From Candidatus Zhuqueibacterota bacterium (GTDB lineage Bacteria > Zhuqueibacterota > Zhuqueibacteria > Oceanimicrobiales > Oceanimicrobiaceae), in contig JAJDAF010000055.1 of the NCBI GenBank assembly GCA_029261995.1, positions 123,343-187,342 of the forward strand: a DNA stretch of 64,000 nucleotides, given 5' to 3'. The notes beneath the pieces were generated by a model. The model was not told the DNA's origin. It worked only from the letters and a program-made list of their open reading frames with translations, and made no database searches. This document shows, piece by piece, positions 33,863 through 42,551 of the stretch (position 1 is its first letter; the number at the start of each line of letters is the position of its first letter). Made by a program: the position numbers and the translations under genes.

Positions 33863-34597
33863 TTACCCCCCAGACTTTAGATTCACCAACGTCCCGGTAA
33901 ATCCCACCTGCAGCACCCAATCGGCGGCATCGTCCGTCAGGCCAAATGCAAAAGCGATGTCCGCAACCAAACGTGGTGAAATCGGGCGGGTCAAGCCAAC
34001 GTCCAGGGAGAACGCGCTGGCGCCGTCGCTCTGTTCCCCAAATAACTCCAGGTAGCCACCGGTTTTGCCCTGCAATTTTGGCGAAAATGCGATGGCGTAG
34101 AAAAAGGTCTCGGCCCGGTTGCTGCCGAGATCGACGTCGGAGCCCCCGAGCGTGAGGTCCATCTGGAAAGCCGTGTGCTGGTAGCTGAGCACGGAGTACG
34201 CAGTGAGTCTGGTGTCGCCGCCACCGAGAAAGTCCACCCTGGCTACCCCTGCCACGGCGCCCCAGGTGTCGTTCAGGAATTGATATTTGGCCTGCCCACC
34301 GGGATCGCCGACTTCAGTTTCGGTGCCGCGGGGCGCATCAAACCGGTCGAGCAAGCCGTTCATGAGAAAGCCGAATTCCAGTCTTTCCAAAGTGGCGAAT
34401 TTAAGCAGGGTCGGCAGGGTCCAGCCGTTGTCCGTCAACGCCAGTCCGGCTTCGAGTTCGAGCCAGCCTGGCGCCGTCAAATAAGCGTTGTCAGATGCAG
34501 ATGGGCGTGTCGGGCTGGCCTGGATTCCCTGCGCCAACAGGGTTTTGCCCGCAAACATCTGCAGGGCAAGGATAAGGAGAACGCTGTTGCGGTTCAT
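33863..34597 (-). CDS. Outer-membrane beta-barrel protein, phenol-degradation MetA-like transporter
   Basis: 244 residues from the ATG at 34597, placed by the signal peptide (MNRNSVLLILALQMFAGKTL, cleavage near LLAQG) and GGAG upstream; a longer frame to 34789 adds cysteine-rich sequence unlike a signal. The mature protein has alternating hydrophobic strands. Features of the MetA-pathway 'putative transporter' family are present: SDNAYLTAPGWLELEAGLAL near the N-terminus, the loop GDPGGQAKYQFLND, and a closing FGLTDDAADWVLQVGFTGTL. Such proteins are probably outer-membrane channels. No catabolic partner is adjacent. Confidence 0.7.
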   Translation of the reverse strand: MNRNSVLLILALQMFAGKTLLAQGIQASPTRPSASDNAYLTAPGWLELEAGLALTDNGWTLPTLLKFATLERLEFGFLMNGLLDRFDAPRGTETEVGDPGGQAKYQFLNDTWGAVAGVARVDFLGGGDTRLTAYSVLSYQHTAFQMDLTLGGSDVDLGSNRAETFFYAIAFSPKLQGKTGGYLELFGEQSDGASAFSLDVGLTRPISPRLVADIAFAFGLTDDAADWVLQVGFTGTLVNLKSGG

Positions 34598-34980
34598 TTG
34601 GGTTTCTCCACTTGGACATAGAGATTGCTTCGGCAAACAACGCCTCGCAATGATGGCTACGAGTATTAGGCTAGGCACGAAGTAGTTGTTAATATAGGGA
34701 CAAAGGTTTCTCAACGCGGAGTCGCAAAGACCGCAGAGAAAGACGAATCGCTTTGTACAAGATTCCCAAGCAAACGCATGACACTTCATTGCATCAGATA
34801 GATATCCAATTCTATTCTATGCGCAACTCCGCGTTTTCGGCGAACTCCGCGTTGATGCCTCCGGCAAAAAATTACAGAATTTTTGCTTTTGAAATGACGG
34901 AGGCAATTTCGTATATTGCTTCTTCTAGAATACGAATGTTCACCATCTACTTCAGTCCAATAAGTTAGTGAATTGCCGCT
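34598..34980. other. Intergenic stretch with an inverted-repeat element
   Basis: 383 bp between a leftward barrel gene and rightward uvrA. It holds the inverted-repeat element at 34711-34855. The AT-rich segment 34,880-34,975 likely carries the uvrA promoter; I do not see a clear LexA box. Confidence 0.4.
34711..34855. repeat. MITE-like element with 12-bp terminal inverted repeats
   Basis: TCAACGCGGAGT at 34711-34722 is the exact inverse of ACTCCGCGTTGA at 34844-34855. The left end continues CGCAAAGACCGCAGAGAAAG, a GC/purine-patterned word resembling dispersed '…CGCGGAGACGCAGAG…' repeats of many environmental genomes. No coding capacity. A small non-autonomous element is the simplest reading. 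Confidence 0.5.
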
Positions 34981-37833
34981 ATGCTGTCAGACAAAATCAT
35001 CATCAAAGGTGCCCGCGAGCACAACCTCAAGAACATCGACGTCGAGATTCCGCGGGACAAACTGGTTGTCATAACCGGCTTGTCCGGCTCTGGGAAATCA
35101 TCTCTGGCATTCGACACAATTTATGCGGAGGGGCAGCGCCGCTATGTTGAATCTCTTTCTGCCTACGCCAGGCAGTTTCTCGGCCTCATGGAGAAGCCTG
35201 ACGTTGACTACATCGAAGGCCTGTCGCCGGCGATTTCCATCGAGCAGCGCAAAGCGAGCCAGAATCCGCGCTCGACCGTAGGCACGGTCACGGAAATCTA
35301 TGACTATCTGCGTTTGCTGTTCTCGAGAATCGGCAAGCCTTATTGCTATAACTGCGGCAAGCCCATCAAACGGCAAACCGTGCAGCAGATGGTCGACCAG
35401 ATTCTCGGGCTCGAGCAGGGCGCCAGAATCCAAATCCTGGCGCCGGTTGTGCGCGGTCGAAAAGGCGAGTACAAAGACGTGTTTGACGAAGCGCGCCGGG
35501 ACGGCTTTGTGCGCGTGCGCGTCGATGGCGAAATGTACGATCTTTCAGAAAAAATCGCGCTCGACAAGAAGAAGAAGCATGACATCGAAATTGTCGTGGA
35601 CCGGCTGGTGGTCGATCCCAAGATCGACACCCGGCTGGCGGATTCCCTGCAAACCGCATTGCACATCGCCACCGGAATTGTGCTGATTGAAGTGTTGAGT
35701 AAGGATCCCGACGGCGAGTCCACCCGTCTTCTTTTCAGCGAACATTTTGCCTGCGTTGATTGCAGTATTTCCTACGAAGAGCTGGCGCCGCGCATGTTTT
35801 CATTCAACAGCCCGTACGGCGCTTGTCAGACATGCAACGGCCTGGGCACCAAGATGGAAGTTGACCCCGACTTGGTGGTTCCGGATGCGACCCGGTCGTT
35901 GCGCGCCGGTGCAATTGCCACCTGGAACGAGAGCCGGGAAGGCTGGTACTTCAATCAATTAGAGGCGGTGGCCGAGCACTATGCGATTGACATGAACAAG
36001 CCGTGGCAAGAACTTGAGCCACAGCATCAGGCGGTTGTACTGCACGGTTCAAACGGCGAGGAAATCCGCTTTGTCTACCAGCGTGAAAAGCGCAAAATGA
36101 ACGCCGAGTTCTCCAGCACCTACGAGGGCGTGATTCCGAACCTCGTGCGGCGCTATAAGCAAACAGAGTCAAACTACATCCGAAGCTGGATCGAAGGCTT
36201 CATGAACGTCAAGCGCTGTCCCGAGTGCGATGGCGGACGGCTGCGCAAGGAGGCTCAAGCCGTGCGCGTGGGCGACAAGAATCTGCGGGCGGTGACAGGA
36301 CTTTCGATTGAAAAGTGCTTTGCCTTCTTTGAGCAGATAAGACTGACCGAGCGCGAGCAGAAAATCGCCCACCAGGTGATGAAGGAAATCCGGGAACGGC
36401 TCGGTTTTCTGGTCAATGTCGGCCTGAGCTATCTTTCTCTGGACCGTAGCGCCGGCACGCTTTCCGGCGGCGAGGCACAGCGAATCCGGCTGGCGACGCA
36501 GGTCGGTTCGCAGCTTGTCGGCGTGCTGTACATTCTCGACGAGCCCTCAATCGGTTTGCATCAGCGCGACAACCGGCGGTTGCTAAAAACTCTGCTGCAG
36601 TTGCGCGATTTGGGCAATACGGTGGTCGTGGTCGAGCATGACCAGGAGACCATGGAATCCGCCGACTACCTTCTCGACCTGGGTCCCGGCGCCGGCGCTC
36701 ACGGTGGCGAGATTGTCGCGACCGGCACGCCGCAGGAAGTCGCGCAAAACGAACGCTCGGTGACGGGTCAATATATTTCCGGCAAGATGTGCATCCCGGT
36801 CCCCACGAAGCGCCGCAAGGGCAATGGTGAGTTTGTGACCCTCAAGAAGGCCTCCGGCAACAATCTACAGAACCTCACGTTGAAGTTGCCGCTGGGGCTT
36901 TTCAACTGCGTGACAGGAGTCTCAGGCTCAGGTAAAAGCACTTTGGTGAACGAGACTCTCTACAAGATACTCGCGCGCCGGTTCTATCGCAGCAAGGCGC
37001 TGCCGCTCGACTACGCCGAGATCACCGGCATCGAGAACATCGATAAAGTCATCGAGATCGACCAGTCTCCGATTGGCCGCACGCCACGCTCGAATCCGGC
37101 GACCTACACCGGTTTGTTCACGCATATTCGTGACCTTTTTGCGATTGTACCGGAAGCGAAAATTCGTGGCTACAAACCGGGCCGCTTCAGCTTCAATGTC
37201 AAAGGCGGCCGTTGTGAAGCCTGCCATGGAGATGGCTTGATAAGAATCGAAATGCACTTCCTGCCGGACGTCTACGTCAGTTGCGAGGTGTGCAGAGGGT
37301 TGCGCTACAACCGCGAGACACTGGAAATCAAGTACAAGGGAAAATCCATTTCTAACGTGCTGGAAATGACGGTCAGCGAGGCGTTGGAATTTTTTGAACA
37401 CATCCCCAAGATAAAGCGCAAGTTGAAGACCCTGTTCGATGTGGGTCTCGGCTACATCCATCTTGGGCAGCAGGCCACGACGCTCTCCGGCGGAGAAGCG
37501 CAACGGGTGAAGCTGGCGACTGAGCTTTCCAAGGTAAGCACGAGCAAGACCCTGTACATTCTGGACGAGCCCACAACCGGCCTGCATTTTGAGGACATCA
37601 AGATGCTGCTCGGTGTGCTGAACCGGCTGGTCGATAAGGGCAACACCGTCGTGGTTATCGAACACAATTTGGATGTCATCAAAACCGCCGACCATATCAT
37701 TGATTTGGGGCCGGAGGGAGGCGACGGCGGCGGGCTGATCATTGCCACCGGTACTCCCGAGAAGGTCGCTAAAGCCAGTCGTTCGCATACAGGACAGTTT
37801 TTGAAACGCGAGCTAGAGAAGGCCGGCTGCTGA
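34981..37833 (+). CDS. uvrA: UvrA, excinuclease ABC subunit A
   Basis: 950 residues, full length for the family, beginning [20 protein letters not shown]. Both ABC modules are complete: Walker [10 protein letters not shown] and GVSGSGKST, signatures [12 protein letters not shown] and [12 protein letters not shown], and Walker [10 protein letters not shown] and ILDEPTTGL. Both structural zinc modules are present (CVDC…CQTC near 255-285, CEAC…CEVC near 744-770). UvrA dimers scan DNA for bulky lesions and load UvrB in nucleotide excision repair. It stands alone; uvrB and uvrC are not in the window. Confidence 0.98.
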   Translation: MLSDKIIIKGAREHNLKNIDVEIPRDKLVVITGLSGSGKSSLAFDTIYAEGQRRYVESLSAYARQFLGLMEKPDVDYIEGLSPAISIEQRKASQNPRSTVGTVTEIYDYLRLLFSRIGKPYCYNCGKPIKRQTVQQMVDQILGLEQGARIQILAPVVRGRKGEYKDVFDEARRDGFVRVRVDGEMYDLSEKIALDKKKKHDIEIVVDRLVVDPKIDTRLADSLQTALHIATGIVLIEVLSKDPDGESTRLLFSEHFACVDCSISYEELAPRMFSFNSPYGACQTCNGLGTKMEVDPDLVVPDATRSLRAGAIATWNESREGWYFNQLEAVAEHYAIDMNKPWQELEPQHQAVVLHGSNGEEIRFVYQREKRKMNAEFSSTYEGVIPNLVRRYKQTESNYIRSWIEGFMNVKRCPECDGGRLRKEAQAVRVGDKNLRAVTGLSIEKCFAFFEQIRLTEREQKIAHQVMKEIRERLGFLVNVGLSYLSLDRSAGTLSGGEAQRIRLATQVGSQLVGVLYILDEPSIGLHQRDNRRLLKTLLQLRDLGNTVVVVEHDQETMESADYLLDLGPGAGAHGGEIVATGTPQEVAQNERSVTGQYISGKMCIPVPTKRRKGNGEFVTLKKASGNNLQNLTLKLPLGLFNCVTGVSGSGKSTLVNETLYKILARRFYRSKALPLDYAEITGIENIDKVIEIDQSPIGRTPRSNPATYTGLFTHIRDLFAIVPEAKIRGYKPGRFSFNVKGGRCEACHGDGLIRIEMHFLPDVYVSCEVCRGLRYNRETLEIKYKGKSISNVLEMTVSEALEFFEHIPKIKRKLKTLFDVGLGYIHLGQQATTLSGGEAQRVKLATELSKVSTSKTLYILDEPTTGLHFEDIKMLLGVLNRLVDKGNTVVVIEHNLDVIKTADHIIDLGPEGGDGGGLIIATGTPEKVAKASRSHTGQFLKRELEKAGC

Positions 37834-37991
37834 CAGACTCTAACAGCATTACCGGCGCCAGCCTGGCGCCACACAATATCCTCCCCCTGAACATCCGATT
37901 TGTTACGAACAATTCATTGCGCCGAGAATATTTAAGAAGGGCAAGTTTGCCGATATTCAAGATGCAGTTTGCCTGATGTAATTTGTTAAAT

Positions 37992-39104
37992 ATGGTAAGG
38001 AGCATTAGCAAGACGAGCAACCGCAATACGAAAGTAGCGCTGTGTCTCGCGGGCGGCGGCATCACAGGCTCGATGTTCGAGATAGGCTGCCTAAAGGCAC
38101 TCGACGACCTTTTTGATGAGAACTTCAGGGTCAACGAGTTCGACATCTATGTCGGCATCAGTGCCGGCGCCATCGTTGCAGCAATGGTGGCGAACGGATA
38201 CACGCCGAAAGAGCTGTTTGCCGCGATCGCTGAGAATCGTAACTCTCCCATCAATTTCAAGCGCAAGAATATCTACAACCTGCCCATGGCTGACTTCGTC
38301 CGCGCGGTCGTACCCATGCTCAAGAGGCTGCCGAGTCTGCTCAGGTATGGTTGGTTGAACAGACGCCACGCCACCCTGATGGACCTGCTCTCGATCATGC
38401 AGGAATTTGGCCCACCCGGCCTGTTTTCCCTAAACAACCTCGACAAGTTCCTGGCAGCAGTGCTTTATCCCGAGGGCAAAACCAACGATTTTAGAAATCT
38501 GAATAAGGAGCTCTACATTCCGGCCACCAATCTTGATACCGGGCGCCGCCATGTTTTTGGTGAAGATGATGACACGGTGCCGATTTCAAAGGCGGTCGCT
38601 GCATCGGCAGCCATTCCGCTCTTCTTCAGGCCGCTGCGCATCAATGGCCAGGATTATATTGATGGCTCGACGGGCCAGGTGTCTCACATGGATATTGCCA
38701 TCCGTCATGGCGCCAAACTCATCGTGATCATCAACCCGACCGTGCCGATAGAGAATGAAACTCACGACGATTTCCTGCCAACATTTGATGGCAATTGTGG
38801 ACGCCTGGTTCAGAAGGGGATGGGCTTTATTAGCGACCAGGCCAGGCGCATTGAAACCCAGACACGATTTGAGTTAGGCTTTGCACGCTTCAAGCAGGAG
38901 CACCCTGAGATAGACTATGTCGTTCTGCAGCCCAATGCATCGGAAGGGTTTCTTTTCCTGCACGGCGTCATGGAATTCGACTCCCGCAAGTCGATCATCA
39001 ACTATGGCTACTATACGACAATCTCGGAGATGAAAACGAACCTGGCGCGCTACAAGGATTTATTTGCAAAGCACAAAATCAGAGTGCGCGATTCGATTCA
39101 ATAG
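37992..39104 (+). CDS. Patatin-like phospholipase
   Basis: 370 residues from the ATG at 37992; a TTG nine bases upstream is an alternative, and neither has a strong ribosome binding site. The patatin pattern is complete: oxyanion-hole glycines in CLAGGGITGSMFEIG, nucleophile Ser58 in VGISAGAI, and catalytic Asp in DYIDGSTGQV. No signal peptide or membrane segment, so it probably acts in the cytoplasm or at the inner membrane as a lipid acyl hydrolase. The C-terminal third is family-specific. It faces a leftward receiver gene across a hairpin. Confidence 0.88.
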   Translation: MVRSISKTSNRNTKVALCLAGGGITGSMFEIGCLKALDDLFDENFRVNEFDIYVGISAGAIVAAMVANGYTPKELFAAIAENRNSPINFKRKNIYNLPMADFVRAVVPMLKRLPSLLRYGWLNRRHATLMDLLSIMQEFGPPGLFSLNNLDKFLAAVLYPEGKTNDFRNLNKELYIPATNLDTGRRHVFGEDDDTVPISKAVAASAAIPLFFRPLRINGQDYIDGSTGQVSHMDIAIRHGAKLIVIINPTVPIENETHDDFLPTFDGNCGRLVQKGMGFISDQARRIETQTRFELGFARFKQEHPEIDYVVLQPNASEGFLFLHGVMEFDSRKSIINYGYYTTISEMKTNLARYKDLFAKHKIRVRDSIQ

Positions 39105-39145
39105 GATAAGCTTTCCAGCGGTTCGCAGACCCCTAAAAATAGAAC

Positions 39146-39174
39146 GGCCAGCATTCGCTAGGCGAACACTGGCC
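39146..39174 (-). terminator. Hairpin between convergent patatin and receiver genes
   Basis: GGCCAG-CA-TTCGC-TAG-GCGAA-CA-CTGGCC forms a long stem with one symmetrical internal mismatch. Read on the minus strand it is followed by GTTCTATTTTTAGG, a T-rich tract, so it can serve as a Rho-independent terminator for the leftward receiver gene. On the plus strand it is followed by C-rich sequence. Confidence 0.6.
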
Positions 39175-39241
39175 TCCCCCTAATCCCGCTTGGTTTTTCG
39201 AAGGTGTCGTGCTAAGGTGTCAGTTGGGATTAAGGACGTTC

Positions 39242-39622
39242 CTAATATGTGGCCGGATGAGATAACTTTCTCATATGAGAAATGAGATTCCGGTTTTTGA
39301 TGGGCTTAAACAGGATTTCGTCGGCGCCATGTTGCTGGGCCATGTCCTCGTGCTCCTGGTCTTCCGTGTCCAGAATCATCATGATTTTCAAGTCACCATA
39401 TTTCTTCTTGATCTTCTTGACCAGGTCAGCGCCCGTTTTCTCTGAAGGTTGAAACTGCTCAAGGTTGTAATCCAATAAAAAAATTTCCGGGCGCATTTTC
39501 CGCAGGTAGTACATCACCGATTCAATATTTTCGGCAATTTCGATCTTGTACGCATCGCAGAGCGCCAGATAGATCTGCATTTGCGTCCCAAGCTCTGTGT
39601 TCAGAATCAGGATCTTCTTCAT
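39242..39622 (-). CDS. Stand-alone receiver-domain protein
   Basis: 126 residues from the ATG at 39622 (MKKILILNTELG); the frame extends to a TTG at 39655. It is a single CheY-like domain with no output domain. The phospho-acceptor is Asp51 in IFLLDYNLEQF and the conserved Lys is in LFKPIKN. The usual acidic pair after strand 1 ('DD') is replaced by Asn-Thr-Glu, so Mg2+ binding and phosphorylation may be altered. No kinase gene is nearby. Possible roles are adaptor or phosphate sink. Confidence 0.85.
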   Translation of the reverse strand: MKKILILNTELGTQMQIYLALCDAYKIEIAENIESVMYYLRKMRPEIFLLDYNLEQFQPSEKTGADLVKKIKKKYGDLKIMMILDTEDQEHEDMAQQHGADEILFKPIKNRNLISHMRKLSHPATY

Positions 39623-39791
39623 GGATTTGTAAGGTAACAAAGGGTGCGCAATCAAAGGTGTCCAAAAAATTTACACTATAGTATGGACAATTTGAGGCAT
39701 TTGCGGAAGGAAAAGATCAAAATTATGAAGGAATCTTTTGCAAATTTCGTCGAGGATCCATGCTCAACCTAAGATTTAAGAAATAATTAAC

Positions 39792-40595
39792 TTAAGCATC
39801 CAAATCCGAGTCGAGCGGATACTGGCGATTGAACCAGCCAATGGCATAGAAAGCAATGCAGGCGGCGACCGCCACAACAGGGGGATTGACATGGCCGTAC
39901 CACTCGTACCATTCCCAGTTGCCGATATCCAGGTTGAGATAGAACAGCGCAAACAAATTGTTGATGAGATGGAGCACGATTCCCGGCAAGATACTCTGGC
40001 TTCGCCACGCCAGATAGCTGTAAAGGCAGCCGGTGACGAAAACCTGCAACATCCAGACCGATGGGTGCACGAGCGCAAAAATCAGCGCCGACATGGAAAG
40101 TGCCAGCGGCAACTCGAAGCGGGCTTCAAGTGCTTTCTGCAGAACTCCCCTGAACAACATTTCCTCAAAGAAGCCGGCAAAAATCACTGCGCCGAGAATC
40201 AGCGCGAGCCAATCCCCTGCCGTCTCGGCGCGCATGGTTTCCGCGATCAAGGTTTCGAACTCCGGTGGCACCGCGACAAATGTAGAGACAATACGGTCAA
40301 GTTCGTCGCTTAGAACCGGGATGGCAATGCTGAGCACAGCCGCTGCTGCAATGACTCTGCGGCTGATCGGCGACACCCTGAAACACACGACAAAGTCAAA
40401 CTTCTTCTTCTGAAGATACCAAAGTGTTGGCAGGATCAACACAAGCTCGCCAATGACAAGCTGCAGGTGTCGTACTGCTTTGCCAACCGTCAGGGTTATA
40501 ATCGCTGAGAGCAGGAAGCTGCCAAATATGAGGAAGACGATAGTTCGTAGCTCAGGATGGCTGGCCCGGTTTTCGGGTTCGCGTTCTTCGCTCAA
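39792..40595 (-). CDS. CPBP-family intramembrane metalloprotease (Abi/CAAX type)
   Basis: 267 residues, about eight membrane helices. The CPBP motifs are clear: FFEEMLFRGVLQ (Glu-Glu and Arg), FALVHPSVWMLQVFVTGCLY (His) and IVLHLINNLFAL (His/Asn). These enzymes cleave prenylated or membrane-bound proteins; most bacterial members have unknown targets. Translation starts at a TTG that overlaps the trmH-like stop (TTGA), with GGAG nine bases upstream, so it is coupled to that gene. Confidence 0.88.
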   Translation of the reverse strand: MSEEREPENRASHPELRTIVFLIFGSFLLSAIITLTVGKAVRHLQLVIGELVLILPTLWYLQKKKFDFVVCFRVSPISRRVIAAAAVLSIAIPVLSDELDRIVSTFVAVPPEFETLIAETMRAETAGDWLALILGAVIFAGFFEEMLFRGVLQKALEARFELPLALSMSALIFALVHPSVWMLQVFVTGCLYSYLAWRSQSILPGIVLHLINNLFALFYLNLDIGNWEWYEWYGHVNPPVVAVAACIAFYAIGWFNRQYPLDSDLDA

Positions 40596-41377
40596 CTTGC
40601 TTTTCTCCGGGCCAATTCTGAAAACAGGATTCCGGCAGCCACGGCCACGTTCAGTGAGTCTCCGCGGCCAATGCGGGGAATGCTCACCGCAATATCCGCC
40701 AGGTCGCGAATCCCGGAACCAATCTGAGTCGTTTCTCCGCCAAACAGCACAACATTTTTCTGGCTAAAGGGGGCAGAATAGACCGGGGTATCTCCGCTGG
40801 CGTCCGCCAGGATGACATGATATCCACTTCGTTTGAGATCGACCACGGCCTGTGGCACATCGACGTCCTCGACGATTGGCAGATGGAAAACCGCCCCCAT
40901 GCTGCCACGGACAACTTTCGGGTTGGTCGCTTCAACGGAATTCTTACCGATAAGCACGCCGTCGAGGCCAAACCAGGCGGCTGACCTGAGAATCGTGCCG
41001 AGATTTCCGGGGTCATTGAGTGCGGCGAGGGCCACCAGCGTTTGAGGCTTCTGTTTCATGAGATGCTCCAGGTCGGACCGCCGCGTGTGTACCACGGCAA
41101 GAACACCCTGGCAGTGTATGGTCTGGGAAATCTTGCTCAAAGTCACTTGGCTGGCTTCAGCAACCGGGGTTCCGAGTTCACCGAATCGGGCGATGACGCT
41201 TTGAGCCCGGGCACTGGAGGCTAGGTCGGGACAATGGACCACGGCCTCGACGTTCAACTCTGACCCGATGAGTTCTTCGCACAAACGAACCCCTTCGACA
41301 AGAAACTTTTGCTCCCGGTCTCGGAACTTCTTCTCGCTCAGGGAGGCGTAGTATTTTTCCTGATTCTTGGAAATCAA
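40592..41377 (-). CDS. TrmH/SpoU-family RNA 2'-O-methyltransferase
   Basis: About 261 residues if translation begins at the TTG at 41377, which fits the family opening 'LISKNQEKYYASLSEKKFRD'. The frame continues upstream to 41503 and overlaps the PTS-IIA gene; no start has a good ribosome binding site, so the 5' end is uncertain. An N-terminal substrate-binding domain (SpoU_sub_bind) is followed by the SPOUT knot: LAALNDPGNLGTILRSAAWF, GSMGAVFHLP and IPRIGRGDSLNVAVAAGI. It methylates ribose in rRNA or tRNA using SAM. It is co-transcribed with the PTS-IIA gene upstream and the CPBP gene downstream. Confidence 0.88.
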   Translation of the reverse strand: MISKNQEKYYASLSEKKFRDREQKFLVEGVRLCEELIGSELNVEAVVHCPDLASSARAQSVIARFGELGTPVAEASQVTLSKISQTIHCQGVLAVVHTRRSDLEHLMKQKPQTLVALAALNDPGNLGTILRSAAWFGLDGVLIGKNSVEATNPKVVRGSMGAVFHLPIVEDVDVPQAVVDLKRSGYHVILADASGDTPVYSAPFSQKNVVLFGGETTQIGSGIRDLADIAVSIPRIGRGDSLNVAVAAGILFSELARRKAS

Positions 41378-41450
41378 TTGTTTTAAGTGATGAGATGAGA
41401 TGCCTTCAGGCCGGGCAGTTGTTGGCAAGCCAGGGTGGCCAGAGAGAGAT

Positions 41451-41921
41451 TCAGTTACGAAAGAACTTCTCTTCCTCCGAATTGATGACATCCATGATGT
41501 CATCCGGCTCCATGGTCTCGATGAGGCGGTCCCGAAAATCCTTCCTGTGCATAAGTCGGGAAATACGACTCAGCGCTTTCAGATGCGGGCCGGTCTTGTC
41601 TTGCGGCCCCACGAGCAACCAAACCAGGCGCACAGGTTTGTTATCCAGTGAGTTGAAGTTGACGGGCTCGCGGGTGATGCCCAGTGCGGCGATGATGTCG
41701 TCAACTCCGTCTGACTTCCCGTGTGGGATCGCGATTTCGTCGCCCACTCCGGTGCTCATAACGGCTTCCCTGTCTAGCACTGCTTTAAGAATCTGTGACT
41801 TATTCTTGAGCTTGGTCGAATCGTCAATGATCTCGACCATCTCTTCGATGATCTTGTCTTTCTCAGTGTTTTCGAGCGGTATTTTTACTCGCTCGCGTGT
41901 CAGAATATCCATCAACTTCAT
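41451..41921 (-). CDS. PTS EIIA (fructose/nitrogen-type) domain protein
   Basis: 156 residues. It starts MKLMDILTRERVKIPLENTE, and the phospho-acceptor His lies in GDEIAIPHGKSDGVDDIIAA. There is no attached EIIB or EIIC domain and no sugar permease nearby, which points to a regulatory IIA-Ntr-like role rather than transport. It heads a leftward cluster with an RNA methyltransferase and a CPBP protease. Confidence 0.92.
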   Translation of the reverse strand: MKLMDILTRERVKIPLENTEKDKIIEEMVEIIDDSTKLKNKSQILKAVLDREAVMSTGVGDEIAIPHGKSDGVDDIIAALGITREPVNFNSLDNKPVRLVWLLVGPQDKTGPHLKALSRISRLMHRKDFRDRLIETMEPDDIMDVINSEEEKFFRN

Positions 41922-42074
41922 CGTAAAACCATCATCTTTCGTGCCGCAATCTACTTACCGGTGCAGAGGTCTGCAAAAAAATCAATATAACAAAATAATG
42001 TGAAGTATCAAGATAGATTTCGACATTAAATTCAAAAGCCATTACATCTTATCGATGAAATGGCTTTAACAAAT

Positions 42075-42152
42075 TGGCGGGACCGACGGGATTCGAACCC
42101 GCGATCTCCGGCTTGACAGGCCGGCGTGTTAACCAGGCTACACCACGGTCCC
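42075..42152 (-). tRNA. tRNA-Asp (GTC)
   Basis: Read leftward from 42152 the sequence folds as a tRNA. Acceptor GGGACCG pairs with CGGTCCC; the D-arm includes GTGTAGCCTGGTTAACAC; the anticodon stem CCGGC/GCCGG holds loop CTGTCAA with anticodon GTC; the T-arm is CGGGTTCGAATCCCG. A CCA end is encoded (42075-42077). Confidence 0.97.
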
Positions 42153-42176
42153 ATGCGTGGTCATATCGAGATACTT

Positions 42177-42407
42177 CTATTTCTTCTCGGACTTGCTACT
42201 GTACATGATGGCTACGGGAATCAGGACGCAGTAGCCAATCACCAGCAGCACCGGTGCAAGCGAGAGTGACAAGAAACCATCGACCGGACCCTGTGCAAGA
42301 GCCAGATAGCCGATAACCAACACTGCCGCGCTCACCACAAACAGCACATAGTTCGACTTGCTGAAAGCAATTTGAGTTGGTTTTGTCTTTTGTGTAAGTC
42401 TCGCCAT
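42177..42407 (-). CDS. Small two-helix membrane protein, DUF3098-like
   Basis: 76 residues: a basic N-terminus (MARLTQKTKPTQ), FSKSNYVLFVVSAAVLVIGY as first membrane helix, an extracytoplasmic loop with Gly/Pro/Asp, a second helix (LAPVLLVIGYCVLIPVAIMY) and a Lys-rich end. The pattern 'F.k.NY.l…vLviGyl.l' and size match DUF3098 proteins of Bacteroidetes and relatives, whose function is unknown. It is transcribed leftward 24 bp upstream of the tRNA-Asp gene. Confidence 0.7.
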   Translation of the reverse strand: MARLTQKTKPTQIAFSKSNYVLFVVSAAVLVIGYLALAQGPVDGFLSLSLAPVLLVIGYCVLIPVAIMYSSKSEKK

Positions 42408-42551
42408 TGTTGCCAGTCCATCCTAAAATTTAGACGAAGAATATACCACCAAGGAGATTAAGAGTCAAGTGGAAAACTTCTTTTTCGTTTGCTTTTTCGC
42501 GAAAATTGACTACCTTTTTTTTAACTACCTGTAACAATCTATTGCGATGCC

